A stretch of DNA of 12,970 bases, from NCBI GenBank assembly GCA_007121115.1, contig SKMI01000125.1, positions 1 to 12,970 of the forward strand. The letters run 5' to 3'. The stretch is from Paracoccaceae bacterium (GTDB lineage: Bacteria > Pseudomonadota > Alphaproteobacteria > Rhodobacterales > Rhodobacteraceae). The notes beneath the pieces are model-generated. The model was not told the DNA's origin. It saw only the letters and a list, made by a program, of their open reading frames with translations, and made no database searches. This document shows positions 1-7,197 of the stretch, in pieces. The first letter of the stretch is position 1, and each line of letters starts with the position of its first letter. The position numbers were made by a program, and so were the translations under genes.

Positions 1-1272
1 CTGGCGCCGGACCCGGCGGTGGCATCCATGCCCGCGCCGCGCTTCGGCCCGGCGCGGCCCTATGCGCCCGCGCGCACCAACACCGAGATCGCGCATGACA
101 TCATGGAGTTGGGGTTCTTCCTCGAAAGCGGGCGGGCGATCCCGCAGTTCTCGCGCTTCGAGGGGCCGGTGGGGGTGGCGCTGACCGGGGACGTGCCGCC
201 GGGCGCGCGGCGCGAGACAGAGCGGCTCCTGGAGCGGATGCGGCGCGAGGCGGGGTTGCAGGTGCGGCTGGTGGACCGCGCGCCGGCGCAGGTGACGGTG
301 GAGTTCGTGTCCGCGCGGCAGTTGCGCGCGGCGGTGCCGCAGGCGGCGTGTTTCGTGGTGCCGAATGTGTCGGACTGGGGGGCGTTTCGCGCCGCGCGGC
401 GGAGCGGGGCGCTGGACTGGACGGCGGTGGCGGAACGCACGCGGGTGGGCGTGTTCATCCCTTCGGACGTGGCACCACAGGAGATCCGCGATTGCCTGCA
501 CGAGGAGATCGCGCAGGCGATGGGGCCGCTCAACGACCTGTATCGTCTGCCCGATTCGGTGTTCAACGACGACAATTTCCAGACCGTGCTGACCGGCTTC
601 GACATGCTGGCCCTGCGGGTCTGGCATGCGCCGGAACTGCGCAGCGGGATGAGCCGCGCGCAGGTCGCCGAGCGCCTGCCCGCGATCCTGGCGCGCGAGA
701 ACCCGCGCGGGGAGCGGCCCTTCCGGGGCCAGTTGCCCGAGCGCAGCCCGCGTACATGGATCAATGCGGTGGAAACTGCGCTGGGCCGCGGGGGCAGCAC
801 GGCGGTGCGGCGCAATGCGGCGGCCAGCGCACTGGCCATCGCCTCGGCCCGGGGCTGGGAGGATGCGCGCATGGGTTTCAGCCTGTTTCTGGTGGCGCGT
901 TTTGCGCCGCCTGCGGCGGGCGAGACGGCGATGGCGGCGTTGATGCAGGCGCAGCGCATCTTTCGCGGGCTGCCGGGGGGTGAGGTGCATGCCGCGCATA
1001 TGGACATGCATGTGGCCACGCAGGCGCTGGCGGCGGGGCAGGTCGAGCTGGTGCTGTCGCTGACCGAGCGCGCGCTCGATGCCGCACGGCGCACCGAGAA
1101 TGCAGCCTTTGCGGCGACGCTGATGCTCTTGCGGGCCGAGGCGCTGGAGCGGCGCGGACGCGCGGCCGAGGCGGCGGCGCTGCGCGAGACGGCCGCACCG
1201 CTGGCGGCCTGGGGCTTCGGGCGCACGGATGTGCTGGATCGGCGCATTGCCGAGATCGCCGCGCTGCGCTAG
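1..1272 (+). CDS. DUF2927 domain protein, 5' end outside window
   Basis: The frame is open from the first base, so the gene almost certainly begins upstream. A GTG at 19 is only an in-frame candidate start with no ribosome binding site, and the family usually carries an N-terminal export signal that is not visible here. I recognise the DUF2927 type from the 'TNTEIAHDIMELGFF' segment (about residues 21-35, counting from the GTG) and from the 'HEEIAQAMGPLND' block at residues 161-173, followed by a 'SVFNDDNF' stretch. The HEExxQ block resembles the metal-binding helix of metallopeptidase-like proteins; activity is unproven. Residues from about 250 to 417 are Ala/Arg/Leu-rich and helical, possibly TPR-like. 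It is followed 43 nt later by a small membrane protein and then a VWA protein on the same strand, which suggests one operon. No specific function can be assigned. Confidence 0.8.
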   Translation: MAPDPAVASMPAPRFGPARPYAPARTNTEIAHDIMELGFFLESGRAIPQFSRFEGPVGVALTGDVPPGARRETERLLERMRREAGLQVRLVDRAPAQVTVEFVSARQLRAAVPQAACFVVPNVSDWGAFRAARRSGALDWTAVAERTRVGVFIPSDVAPQEIRDCLHEEIAQAMGPLNDLYRLPDSVFNDDNFQTVLTGFDMLALRVWHAPELRSGMSRAQVAERLPAILARENPRGERPFRGQLPERSPRTWINAVETALGRGGSTAVRRNAAASALAIASARGWEDARMGFSLFLVARFAPPAAGETAMAALMQAQRIFRGLPGGEVHAAHMDMHVATQALAAGQVELVLSLTERALDAARRTENAAFAATLMLLRAEALERRGRAAEAAALRETAAPLAAWGFGRTDVLDRRIAEIAALR

Positions 1273-1315
1273 GGCGGGCGCGATGGCGCCGCGCGGCGAT
1301 GCTGGAGGGGTTCGG

Positions 1316-1480
1316 ATGATCGTGATTCTGGGGATAATCCTGGGCGTGGTCCTTGGCGTGCGCCAGGCCGCGCGCATGGGCGGGCAGGGGCTGGACAAGC
1401 TGCAATACGGCACGGTCTACGGGATCATCGGGGCGATTGTCGGGCTGGCGCTGACCGTGGCGATCGAGTGGTCGTTCTGA
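1316..1480 (+). CDS. 54-residue two-helix inner-membrane protein
   Basis: The ATG at 1316 is preceded by GGAGGGG (1304-1310) with a 5-nt spacer, a strong ribosome binding site that decides the start against an open frame running upstream. The protein has two hydrophobic stretches, roughly residues 1-15 and 34-51. A short polar loop with Arg and Lys residues ('RQAARMGGQGLDKLQYG') separates them, so it is probably a helical hairpin in the inner membrane. Relatives in Rhodobacteraceae are, from memory, sometimes labelled 'apolipoprotein acyltransferase', but at 54 residues it cannot be that enzyme and the label should not be copied. It sits between the DUF2927 gene and the VWA gene, 4 nt before the latter, so co-translation and a shared role are likely. 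Its function is unknown. Confidence 0.8.
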   Translation: MIVILGIILGVVLGVRQAARMGGQGLDKLQYGTVYGIIGAIVGLALTVAIEWSF

Positions 1481-1484
1481 GTCG

Positions 1485-2669
1485 ATGTTCCTGCCGTTCT
1501 TCGATCAGTTGCGGTCCCATGGCGTGCCGGTCTCGTTGCGCGAATTCCTGGGCTTTCTGGAGGGGATGCAGGCGGGGCTGGTGACCTATGACGCGGAAGG
1601 GTTCTACTACCTGGCGCGCACGGCGATGGTGAAGGACGAGCGCCACATCGACCGCTTCGACCGTGCCTTTGCCGCCGCGTTTCGGGGGCTGGACGCGATT
1701 TCGCCCGAGGCGGTGCTGGGCGCGCTGGACCTGCCGCGCGACTGGCTGGAGAAGCTCGCCGAGAAGCACCTGACCGAGGCCGAGAAGGCCGAGATCGCGG
1801 CGCTGGGCGGGTTCGACAAGCTGATGGAGACGCTCAAGGAACGGCTGGCCGAACAGAAGGGGCGCCATCAGGGCGGCAACAAATGGGTCGGCACCGCCGG
1901 GACCTCGCCCTTTGGCGCCTATGGCTACAACCCTGAGGGCGTGCGGATCGGGCAGGACGAAAGCCGCCACCAGCGCGCGGTCAAGGTCTGGGACAAGCGC
2001 GAGTTCCGCGATTTCGATGATACCCGCGAATTGGGCACACGCAACCTGAAGATGGCGCTGAAGCGGCTGCGGCGCTGGGCGCGCGACGGGGCCGAGGAGG
2101 AACTCGACCTCGATGGCACCATCCGCGCCACCGCCGAGCAGGGCTGGCTGGACGTCAAGACCCGGCCGGAGCGGCAGAACGCGGTCAAGGTGCTGCTGTT
2201 TCTGGATGTGGGTGGCTCCATGGATCCGCATGTGCGCGCGGTGGAGGAATTGTTCAGCGCCGCGCGGGCCGAGTTCCGGCATCTGGAGCATTTCTACTTC
2301 CACAACTGCCTTTACGAGTTCGTCTGGCGCGACAATGCCCGGCGCTGGTCGGCGCGAGAGCCGACCTGGGACCTGTTGCGGACCTATGGCGCGGACTGGA
2401 AGTGCATTTTCGTCGGCGATGCGGCGATGTCGCCCTATGAGGTGGCGGTGCCGGGAGGCGCGAACGAGCACTGGAACGAGGAGGCCGGGCAGGTCTGGCT
2501 GGAGCGGGTCCGGGCGCATTGGCCGGACACGTTGTGGATCAACCCGGTGCCCGAGCGCTTCTGGCCGCACACGCAATCCACCGCCATGATCCGGGAAATC
2601 TTCGAGGAGCGCATGGTGCCGATGACGCTGGACGGGATCGGCCGCGGGGTGAAGCTGCTGGGGCGATGA
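1485..2669 (+). CDS. CoxE-like VWA domain protein
   Basis: This 394-residue protein starts at an ATG 4 nt after the stop of the preceding small gene; there is no strong Shine-Dalgarno site, so translational coupling is likely. The N-terminal half is charged and helical ('GVPVSLREFLGFLEGM', residues 13-28, is typical of the family). A VWA domain follows, with the MIDAS-like motif 'DVGGSM' at 241-246 and a later 'VGDAAMS' at 310-316. Family members usually act with a MoxR-type AAA+ ATPase in maturation or metal-insertion machines, as CoxE does with CoxD for CO dehydrogenase. No MoxR gene lies in this window; one could be upstream of the left edge. There is no signal peptide or membrane segment, so it is probably cytoplasmic. 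The DVGGS motif departs from the textbook DxSxS. The substrate is unknown. Confidence 0.88.
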   Translation: MFLPFFDQLRSHGVPVSLREFLGFLEGMQAGLVTYDAEGFYYLARTAMVKDERHIDRFDRAFAAAFRGLDAISPEAVLGALDLPRDWLEKLAEKHLTEAEKAEIAALGGFDKLMETLKERLAEQKGRHQGGNKWVGTAGTSPFGAYGYNPEGVRIGQDESRHQRAVKVWDKREFRDFDDTRELGTRNLKMALKRLRRWARDGAEEELDLDGTIRATAEQGWLDVKTRPERQNAVKVLLFLDVGGSMDPHVRAVEELFSAARAEFRHLEHFYFHNCLYEFVWRDNARRWSAREPTWDLLRTYGADWKCIFVGDAAMSPYEVAVPGGANEHWNEEAGQVWLERVRAHWPDTLWINPVPERFWPHTQSTAMIREIFEERMVPMTLDGIGRGVKLLGR

Positions 2670-2722
2670 GGGTGGTGTCTGTACCGTTGGGCGCAGACGG
2701 GAGGCTGGGCTGACCTTGCGGC

Positions 2723-2748
2723 GCGCCCGTGCCGGGCGCAGGTCTTCT
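2723..2748 (+). terminator. Candidate terminator of the VWA operon
   Basis: A perfect 7-bp stem, GCGCCCG/CGGGCGC with a TGC loop (2723-2739), lies 53 nt after the VWA stop codon and is followed by AGGTCTTCT. The weak pyrimidine tract makes this an imperfect Rho-independent terminator. It is also the first hairpin of the repeat element described at 2723-2834, so its role may lie with that element instead. Confidence 0.4.
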
Positions 2749-2834
2749 GGCACTTCGTGCGGTTGAAGGGGGCATTCTGCCCCCTCTGCGCGCAAGCGCG
2801 CATTCACCCCCTGAGGATATTTCTGCACAGATGA
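2723..2834 (+). repeat. Structured intergenic element, copy 1
   Basis: Four back-to-back hairpins: a 7-bp stem with a TGC loop (2723-2739), a 4-bp stem with a TTC loop (2750-2760), GGGGGC/GCCCCC with an ATTCT loop (2768-2784) and TGCGCGC/GCGCGCA (2787-2802). They are followed by CCCCC, then GAGGATATTT (2813-2822), six bases, and AGATGA (2829-2834). The same order of parts occurs at 7198-7277: TGC-loop hairpin, TTC-loop hairpin, further hairpin, C-run, AGGRTATTT, short spacer, AGATGA. I recall similar 'C-run, GATATTT, AGATGAAG' sequences between genes across Rhodobacteraceae, but this was not searched. The function is unknown; transcription termination, RNA stability or a protein-binding site are all possible. 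Confidence 0.6.
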
Positions 2835-3082
2835 TATGGGAAAGGCACGCCCGCAGCGCGCGTCAGCGTGCTGCCCGGCCCAACCGGCGCCTGCGCGCGC
2901 TCCGCGCGCTGGACGACGGGCGGGAGTGCCCCGTCTCGGGGGCGCCTGGTGTGCGGGGGCGAGCCCTCGGCGGCTGGGGCCCGCGGGCAGGTCGGGCGGG
3001 TCGAAGGCGGTGAGATCATGGTGGCGCAGCCCGCGCAGGTCCGGTCGTGGTCGCGGCGCAGTGTTCAGCGCGCGGGGCGCGT

Positions 3083-4420
3083 TCAGCCGCCGGTGTAGTC
3101 GGCGCGCACGAGGCCGTATTTGGCCATCTTTTCGTTCAGGGTGCGGCGCGGCAGGGAGAGTTCCTCCATCACCGCGACGATCGAGCCCTTGTGGCGGCGC
3201 ATGGTGTTGTCGATCAGCATCCGTTCGAAGGATTCCACGTGATCCTTCAGAGGCTTGCCTTCGGTGGTGATGGCGCCGCCCGAAGCTTCGTTGTCCTCCA
3301 TCAGCATCGACAGGAGCGAGCCGCCCTCGCGGCGGCTCTGCAGCACCGCGCGTTCGGCCATGTTGATCAGTTGCCGGATATTGCCGGGCCAGGGCGCCTG
3401 CAGCAGTTGGGCCGCTTCCTGGGCCGAGACCTCGGGGGCGGTGCAGCCGTATTCCTCGGCGAACTGGGCGCCATAGGCGGCAAAGAGGGTGAGGATATCC
3501 TCGCCGCGCTGGCGCAGGGGCGGCAGGGTGATCTTGAGCGCGGCGAGGCGGAAATAGAGGTCGGGGCGCAGCACGTCCTCGATGGTGCGGTCGGGGGTGT
3601 GTTCATTGCAGACCGCGATCACGCGGGTGCCGCCGGTCTCGGGCTGGTCGTTGATGAAGGCCAGGAGCCGCGCCTGCCCGTCCTCGCCCAGCGCCTCGAT
3701 GCCCTCGAGGCAGAGCGTGCCGCCGCGGGCCTCTTCGACCAGCGGCAGGCCGCCGCCTTCGGCGACCGGGCCGAAGAGTTGGGCGATGAGTTCCTCTTGC
3801 GTGCGTCCGGCGCAGGACAGCGTGACGAAGCGCTTGCCCGCGCGTGAACCGACCGCGTGGAGCGCGTGCGCCACCAGTGTCTTGCCGGTGCCGGTTTCCC
3901 CATCGATCAGCACATGCCCGTCGGCCTGGCCCAGATCGAGGATGTCCTCGCGCAGGCGCTGCATGGCCTCGGAGTTGCCCGCGAGCTTGCGCATCAGCGT
4001 GGTGCCGTCGGCAAGCTCGCGGCGCAGGGCGCGGTTTTCCAGCGCCGTGCTGCGGGCCTTGGCGGCACGGCGCGCCAGGTCGGTCATGCGCTCGGGGTCG
4101 AAGGGTTTTTCCAGGAAGTCGAAGGCGCCGAGCCGCATGGCTTCCACCGCCATGGGCACGTCGCCGTGGCCGGTGATCAGCACCACCGGCAGGTTCGCGT
4201 CGATGCTGACCAGCTTGCGCAAGAGCGCCATGCCGTCCATACCGGGCATGCGGATATCGGTGATGACCAGTCCGGGGAAATCGGCCCCGATGGCGCGCAG
4301 CGCGTCTTCGGCCGAGGCATGGGACTCGGTTTCGAAGCCGGAGAGGGTCAGCCACTGGCTGACCGATTCGCGCATGTCGGCTTCGTCGTCGATGATCGCA
4401 ACGCGCATGGCTCGTGTCAT
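3083..4420 (-). CDS. dctD: NtrC-family response regulator DctD, degenerate AAA+ domain
   Basis: This 445-residue protein has three parts. The receiver domain (about 5-120) has the acidic pair D11/D12, phospho-acceptor D55, T83 and K105, all intact. An AAA+ domain (about 147-370) has Walker A 'GETGTGKT' at 174-181, arginine-finger motif 'RPDLYFRL' at 285-292 and sensor II 'WPGNIRQL' at 344-351. A Fis-type helix-turn-helix covers about 410-437. Two hallmarks of sigma-54 activators are missing. The segment after 'LFG' (215-217), where GAFTGA belongs, is about six residues shorter than in enteric NtrC and has no such loop. Walker B reads 'LCLEGI' (236-241) instead of 'LFLDEI'. The start is fixed by GAGG (4427-4430) 6 nt upstream. 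It lies downstream of dctB on the same strand and is probably its partner. The DctD assignment rests on that pairing; the regulated genes are not in the window. Confidence 0.88.
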   Translation of the reverse strand: MTRAMRVAIIDDEADMRESVSQWLTLSGFETESHASAEDALRAIGADFPGLVITDIRMPGMDGMALLRKLVSIDANLPVVLITGHGDVPMAVEAMRLGAFDFLEKPFDPERMTDLARRAAKARSTALENRALRRELADGTTLMRKLAGNSEAMQRLREDILDLGQADGHVLIDGETGTGKTLVAHALHAVGSRAGKRFVTLSCAGRTQEELIAQLFGPVAEGGGLPLVEEARGGTLCLEGIEALGEDGQARLLAFINDQPETGGTRVIAVCNEHTPDRTIEDVLRPDLYFRLAALKITLPPLRQRGEDILTLFAAYGAQFAEEYGCTAPEVSAQEAAQLLQAPWPGNIRQLINMAERAVLQSRREGGSLLSMLMEDNEASGGAITTEGKPLKDHVESFERMLIDNTMRRHKGSIVAVMEELSLPRRTLNEKMAKYGLVRADYTGG

Positions 4421-4550
4421 GGTCTTCCTCTGTCCTTGTTGCCCGCGCTGGCGGGAAAGCTCATCCGCGATGCGGCGCGCCCCGGGGCCGATGGCGCGCA
4501 GGCGGCGGGCCCGGCAGCGGGGCAGGCGGTGGCGCAGTCCACGGGCGCGG
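4421..4550 (-). other. 130-nt dctB-dctD spacer
   Basis: This is an unusually long gap for a kinase/regulator pair. The dctD frame stays open right through it but has no start codon before 4420. A second frame gives a 41-residue Ala/Cys/Pro-rich peptide from a GTG at 4542, ending at 4417 with an ATGA overlap onto dctD. It has no ribosome binding site, so I do not call it a gene. The stretch just before dctD carries that gene's ribosome binding site. Confidence 0.5.
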
Positions 4551-6326
4551 TCATTGCGCTGCCGTTGCCGCGGCCTCCAGTCGCGGCAGGCGCACCTCGA
4601 ACAGGGCGCCGCCTTCGGCGCTGTTCTGCGCCGTCAGGCGACCGCCGTGATCCGAGACGATCCCCGACGAGATGGCCAGCCCCAGGCCGACCCCTTCGCC
4701 CGCCGCTTTGGTGGTGTGGAACGGTTCGAACAGATTGTCCAGATCCGCGATGCCTTCGCCGTTGTCGCGCACGGTCAGGGTGACCTCGTCGCCTTCGGTG
4801 ACGATCAGGTCGATCTGGGGCGCGTTGGCCTTGCGGGTGGCGTCGATGGCGTTGCGCACCAGATTGATGATCACCTGTTCGATGCGGATGCGATCGCCCA
4901 TGACCATCGCCGGGGTGGGGGGCAGGGTGCGGGTGACCAGCACGCGGGCGCTGCGCAACTGCGGCTCCATGAGCGAGAGCGCCTCGGCCAGGCAGTCGCG
5001 CAGGTCCACCGGGGCAAAGGCCTCGCCGCCCTTGCGGGCGAAGGACTTCAGCGTGCGGGTGATGGCGCCCATGCGTTCGATCAGATCGTCAATGCGCTGG
5101 AAGCTGGCCAGCGCCTCGTCCACGCGCTTGCGGTTCAGCAGGAGCCGCGCGCCCGCCAGATAGGTCTTCATCGCCGCAAGCGGCTGGTTGAGTTCGTGGC
5201 TGACCGAGGCCGACATCTCCCCGAGCGAGGCCAGCTTGGAGCTTTGCGCCAGCGTCTGTTCGGCCACGGCAAGGTCCTTCTGCACCTTTTCGCGGGCCGA
5301 GACCTCGCGCTGCAGACGCATGTTGAGGGCGCGCAGCTCGGCCGATTCGCGCTGGAAGGACGCCGATTGCGACCAGGCCCGGCGCGACAGGATGTAGAAG
5401 GTCAGCGCCAGCAAGAGCGCAAACCCCATGATGACCAGCGCCAGGATGCCGTTCACGCGTTCGCGCACCGAGTCGTAGCGGGTGAAGGACACCAGTTTCC
5501 AGCCCCGGAAGGGCACGCGGATTTCCGAGCGCAACACTGCTTCGCCGCTGAGGAAGGCATCGGGCCGGTCCTGCGCCCAGTCGGCGGTGGCGCGCAGCGC
5601 GCGCGCGATGGCCGAGGGGGCATCGCGCAACGCCAGCGCCTCGGCTTCGGTCCGCCCGCGCCAGCGCGGCTCGGTCGCAAGGATGATGCGGCCCTCGCTG
5701 TCGGCAAGTGCCACCGCGTCGGCGAAGCCTGCCCAGCTGCGCTCGAACTTGGACAGATCGGCCTCGACCACCACCACGCCGAGGAAGTCGGCGGCTTGCC
5801 GGACTGTCCGCGCGAAGGTGAAGCTGAAGCCGCCGCTGTCGCGCTCGCGCACCAGAAACACGGTGTCCGTGGCCCGGCGAGCATCGACAAAAACCTGATC
5901 GTTGAGCCGGTTCATGCCCAGCCGGTTGCGGTCGGTGGCGGCCACGGTGCGGCCATAGCCGTCCAGCAGTTCGATGGAGGCGGCACCGATCTCGCCCTGC
6001 AGATCCATCAGTCGCTGCGAGGTGGCGGCGTAATTCCCCTCGCGCAGCGCGGTGATCAGTTCCGGATCGCGCGAGAGCAGGAGGGGGACCACGGAATTGC
6101 GCTGCAACTCGCTCTGGATGTTGCCGGAATAGAGTGTCAGCCGCATTTCGGCGCGGTTGCGGGTGTTGTCGGAGAAGCTTTCGGTCAGCCAGCCGTTGAG
6201 GACCCAGACCACCGCCACGCCCACCACCATCAGCAGCCCCACGACGATCCGGCCCCAGAGCGGGATGCCCAGGAACCCGTCGCGGGTTTCTTCCTGTGTC
6301 GCGGGTGTATGCGGCGGCGGTTTCAT
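4551..6326 (-). CDS. dctB: C4-dicarboxylate-type sensor histidine kinase DctB
   Basis: This 591-residue membrane kinase has a transmembrane helix at about 25-45, a periplasmic sensor region at about 46-290 (size and position fit the double-PDC domain of DctB), a second helix at about 293-313, a coiled-coil linker (about 320-365) and a transmitter. The H-box is 'SHELNQPLAAMKTYL', phospho-acceptor H377. The N-box has N492 ('NLVRNAID'), the G1 box is 'DNGEG' (521-525), the F-box is 'LFEPFHTTK' (532-540) and the G2 box is 'GVGLGL' (545-550). The 'LNQPLAAMKTY' form of the H-box is typical of DctB-type kinases, which sense C4-dicarboxylates such as succinate and phosphorylate DctD. All catalytic boxes are intact. 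It sits 53 nt after purQ and 130 nt before dctD. No dctA or dctPQM transporter lies nearby, so the ligand is inferred from homology only. Confidence 0.9.
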   Translation of the reverse strand: MKPPPHTPATQEETRDGFLGIPLWGRIVVGLLMVVGVAVVWVLNGWLTESFSDNTRNRAEMRLTLYSGNIQSELQRNSVVPLLLSRDPELITALREGNYAATSQRLMDLQGEIGAASIELLDGYGRTVAATDRNRLGMNRLNDQVFVDARRATDTVFLVRERDSGGFSFTFARTVRQAADFLGVVVVEADLSKFERSWAGFADAVALADSEGRIILATEPRWRGRTEAEALALRDAPSAIARALRATADWAQDRPDAFLSGEAVLRSEIRVPFRGWKLVSFTRYDSVRERVNGILALVIMGFALLLALTFYILSRRAWSQSASFQRESAELRALNMRLQREVSAREKVQKDLAVAEQTLAQSSKLASLGEMSASVSHELNQPLAAMKTYLAGARLLLNRKRVDEALASFQRIDDLIERMGAITRTLKSFARKGGEAFAPVDLRDCLAEALSLMEPQLRSARVLVTRTLPPTPAMVMGDRIRIEQVIINLVRNAIDATRKANAPQIDLIVTEGDEVTLTVRDNGEGIADLDNLFEPFHTTKAAGEGVGLGLAISSGIVSDHGGRLTAQNSAEGGALFEVRLPRLEAAATAAQ

Positions 6327-6361
6327 TGTCTCAGGATACGTCCCGAACGCGCGGCGCTCAA

Positions 6362-6376
6362 CTGCGCAATGCGCAG
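6362..6376 (-). terminator. Weak hairpin after purQ
   Basis: A perfect 6-bp stem, CTGCGC/GCGCAG with a 3-nt loop, lies immediately after the purQ stop codon in the 53-nt gap before dctB. On the minus strand it is followed by only TTGAG, so it would be a weak terminator or an attenuator. It could reduce read-through from purQ into dctBD. Confidence 0.3.
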
Positions 6377-6379
6377 GGC

Positions 6380-7048
6380 CTACGCGAGCGTGAGCGCGTC
6401 CATCAGGCTGCGGAACAGGAGCGCGCCGTCCTGACCGCCGTGATGCGCGGCGATGGCGCGTTCGGGGTGCGGCATCATGCCCAGCACGCGGCGGTTTTCC
6501 GACAGCACCCCGGCGATGGCACGGGCCGAGCCGTTGGGGTTGTCGGCGTAGGTGAAGGCGATGCGGTCCTCGGCCGCCAGCCGGTCGAGCGTGGCCGGAT
6601 CGGCGGTGTAGTTGCCGTCATGATGCGCGATGGGCAGGGTGATGGCGGCGCCGCGCGCCCAGGCGGCGGTGAAGGGGCTCTCGGGGCTGGCGACCCGCAG
6701 CGGCACCGGCTTGCAGATGTAGCGCAGATGCGCGTTGCGTAGCAGCGCGCCGGGCAGGAGCCCGGTTTCCACGAGCACCTGAAAGCCGTTGCAGATCCCC
6801 AGCACCGGGCCGCCGGTATCGGCGAAAGCGGCGACCGCGCGCATGATCGGCGCGCGCGCGGCAATGGCGCCGCAGCGCAGGTAGTCGCCGAAGGAAAAGC
6901 CACCGGGCAGGCCGACGATGTCGAGGCGGTCGGGCAACGCGCTGTCCTTGTGCCAGACGCGGCTGACGCGGGCGCCCGCAGCCTCGAAGGCGACGGCGAG
7001 GTCGCGGTCGCAGTTCGATCCGGGAAAGGTGATGACGGCGGCGTGCAT
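6380..7048 (-). CDS. purQ: Phosphoribosylformylglycinamidine synthase, glutaminase subunit PurQ
   Basis: PurQ hydrolyses glutamine to supply ammonia to PurL for the FGAR to FGAM step of purine synthesis, in the PurLQS complex. The 222-residue length is normal for the separate subunit. Visible class I glutamine amidotransferase features are the N-terminal 'FPGSNCDRD' (8-16), the oxyanion-side 'GLPGGFSFGDYLRCG' (46-60), the nucleophile C86 in 'GICNGF', and H194/E196 in 'MMPHPERA'. I chose the ATG at 7048 over an upstream TTG at 7066: it is preceded by GGAG (7056-7059) with a 7-nt spacer, and family proteins begin right at this point. The gene usually follows purS in related genomes, but no purS is present between it and selO. 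It reads towards dctB. Confidence 0.95.
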   Translation of the reverse strand: MHAAVITFPGSNCDRDLAVAFEAAGARVSRVWHKDSALPDRLDIVGLPGGFSFGDYLRCGAIAARAPIMRAVAAFADTGGPVLGICNGFQVLVETGLLPGALLRNAHLRYICKPVPLRVASPESPFTAAWARGAAITLPIAHHDGNYTADPATLDRLAAEDRIAFTYADNPNGSARAIAGVLSENRRVLGMMPHPERAIAAHHGGQDGALLFRSLMDALTLA

Positions 7049-7197
7049 GGCGGCGCTCCGGGGCAATCGGTGATGCGCCGGGGATTAGCGCGAAACGCGG
7101 CGCGGGGAAAGGGCCTGCCGGGTGTGCGTGAGCGGTGAGGGGGGCTCCCGCCCGTCGCTGGTCGCATCGAAGATGCGCCCGCGCCCGTTGGGCCAGG

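Larger units (their letters stand above)
2670..3082. other. 413-nt non-coding convergent region, hairpin-rich
   Basis: This gap separates the end of the VWA gene from the end of dctD on the other strand. No open frame in it has both a plausible ribosome binding site and natural-looking residue composition. Its first half holds a run of hairpins and copy 1 of the repeat element (listed separately). The second half contains further self-complementary GC stretches: GCGCGC/GCGCGC around a TCC loop (2895-2909), GCCCC/GGGGC (2928-2943) and the palindrome GCCCGCGGGC (2979-2988). Such stretches could help end transcription from either side, but GC-rich DNA produces them readily and none is followed by a clear T tract. 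Confidence 0.6.

Noticed and set aside
1425..2828. A 467-codon minus-strand frame opposite the VWA gene
   Set aside because: It is antisense to a well-supported gene, Arg/Pro/His-rich and without a family signature.
3062..3086. Short direct repeat GTTCAG at 3062 and 3081
   Set aside because: Six bases in GC-rich DNA, partly inside the dctD stop region; chance is the simplest explanation.
3047..3847. A 266-codon plus-strand frame starting in the non-coding region and running opposite dctD
   Set aside because: It is antisense to the receiver-AAA+ gene for most of its length and the translation shows no recognisable domain.
4417..4542. A 41-residue minus-strand reading frame from GTG with an ATGA overlap onto dctD
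   Set aside because: The overlap looks gene-like, but there is no ribosome binding site and the product is Ala/Cys/Pro-rich without features.
3582..6434. A 950-codon open frame on the plus strand opposite dctB and dctD
   Set aside because: It runs antisense through two clearly recognisable genes, its translation is Arg/Ser/Ala-rich low-complexity sequence with no domain, and GC-rich codon use keeps the antisense frame open.
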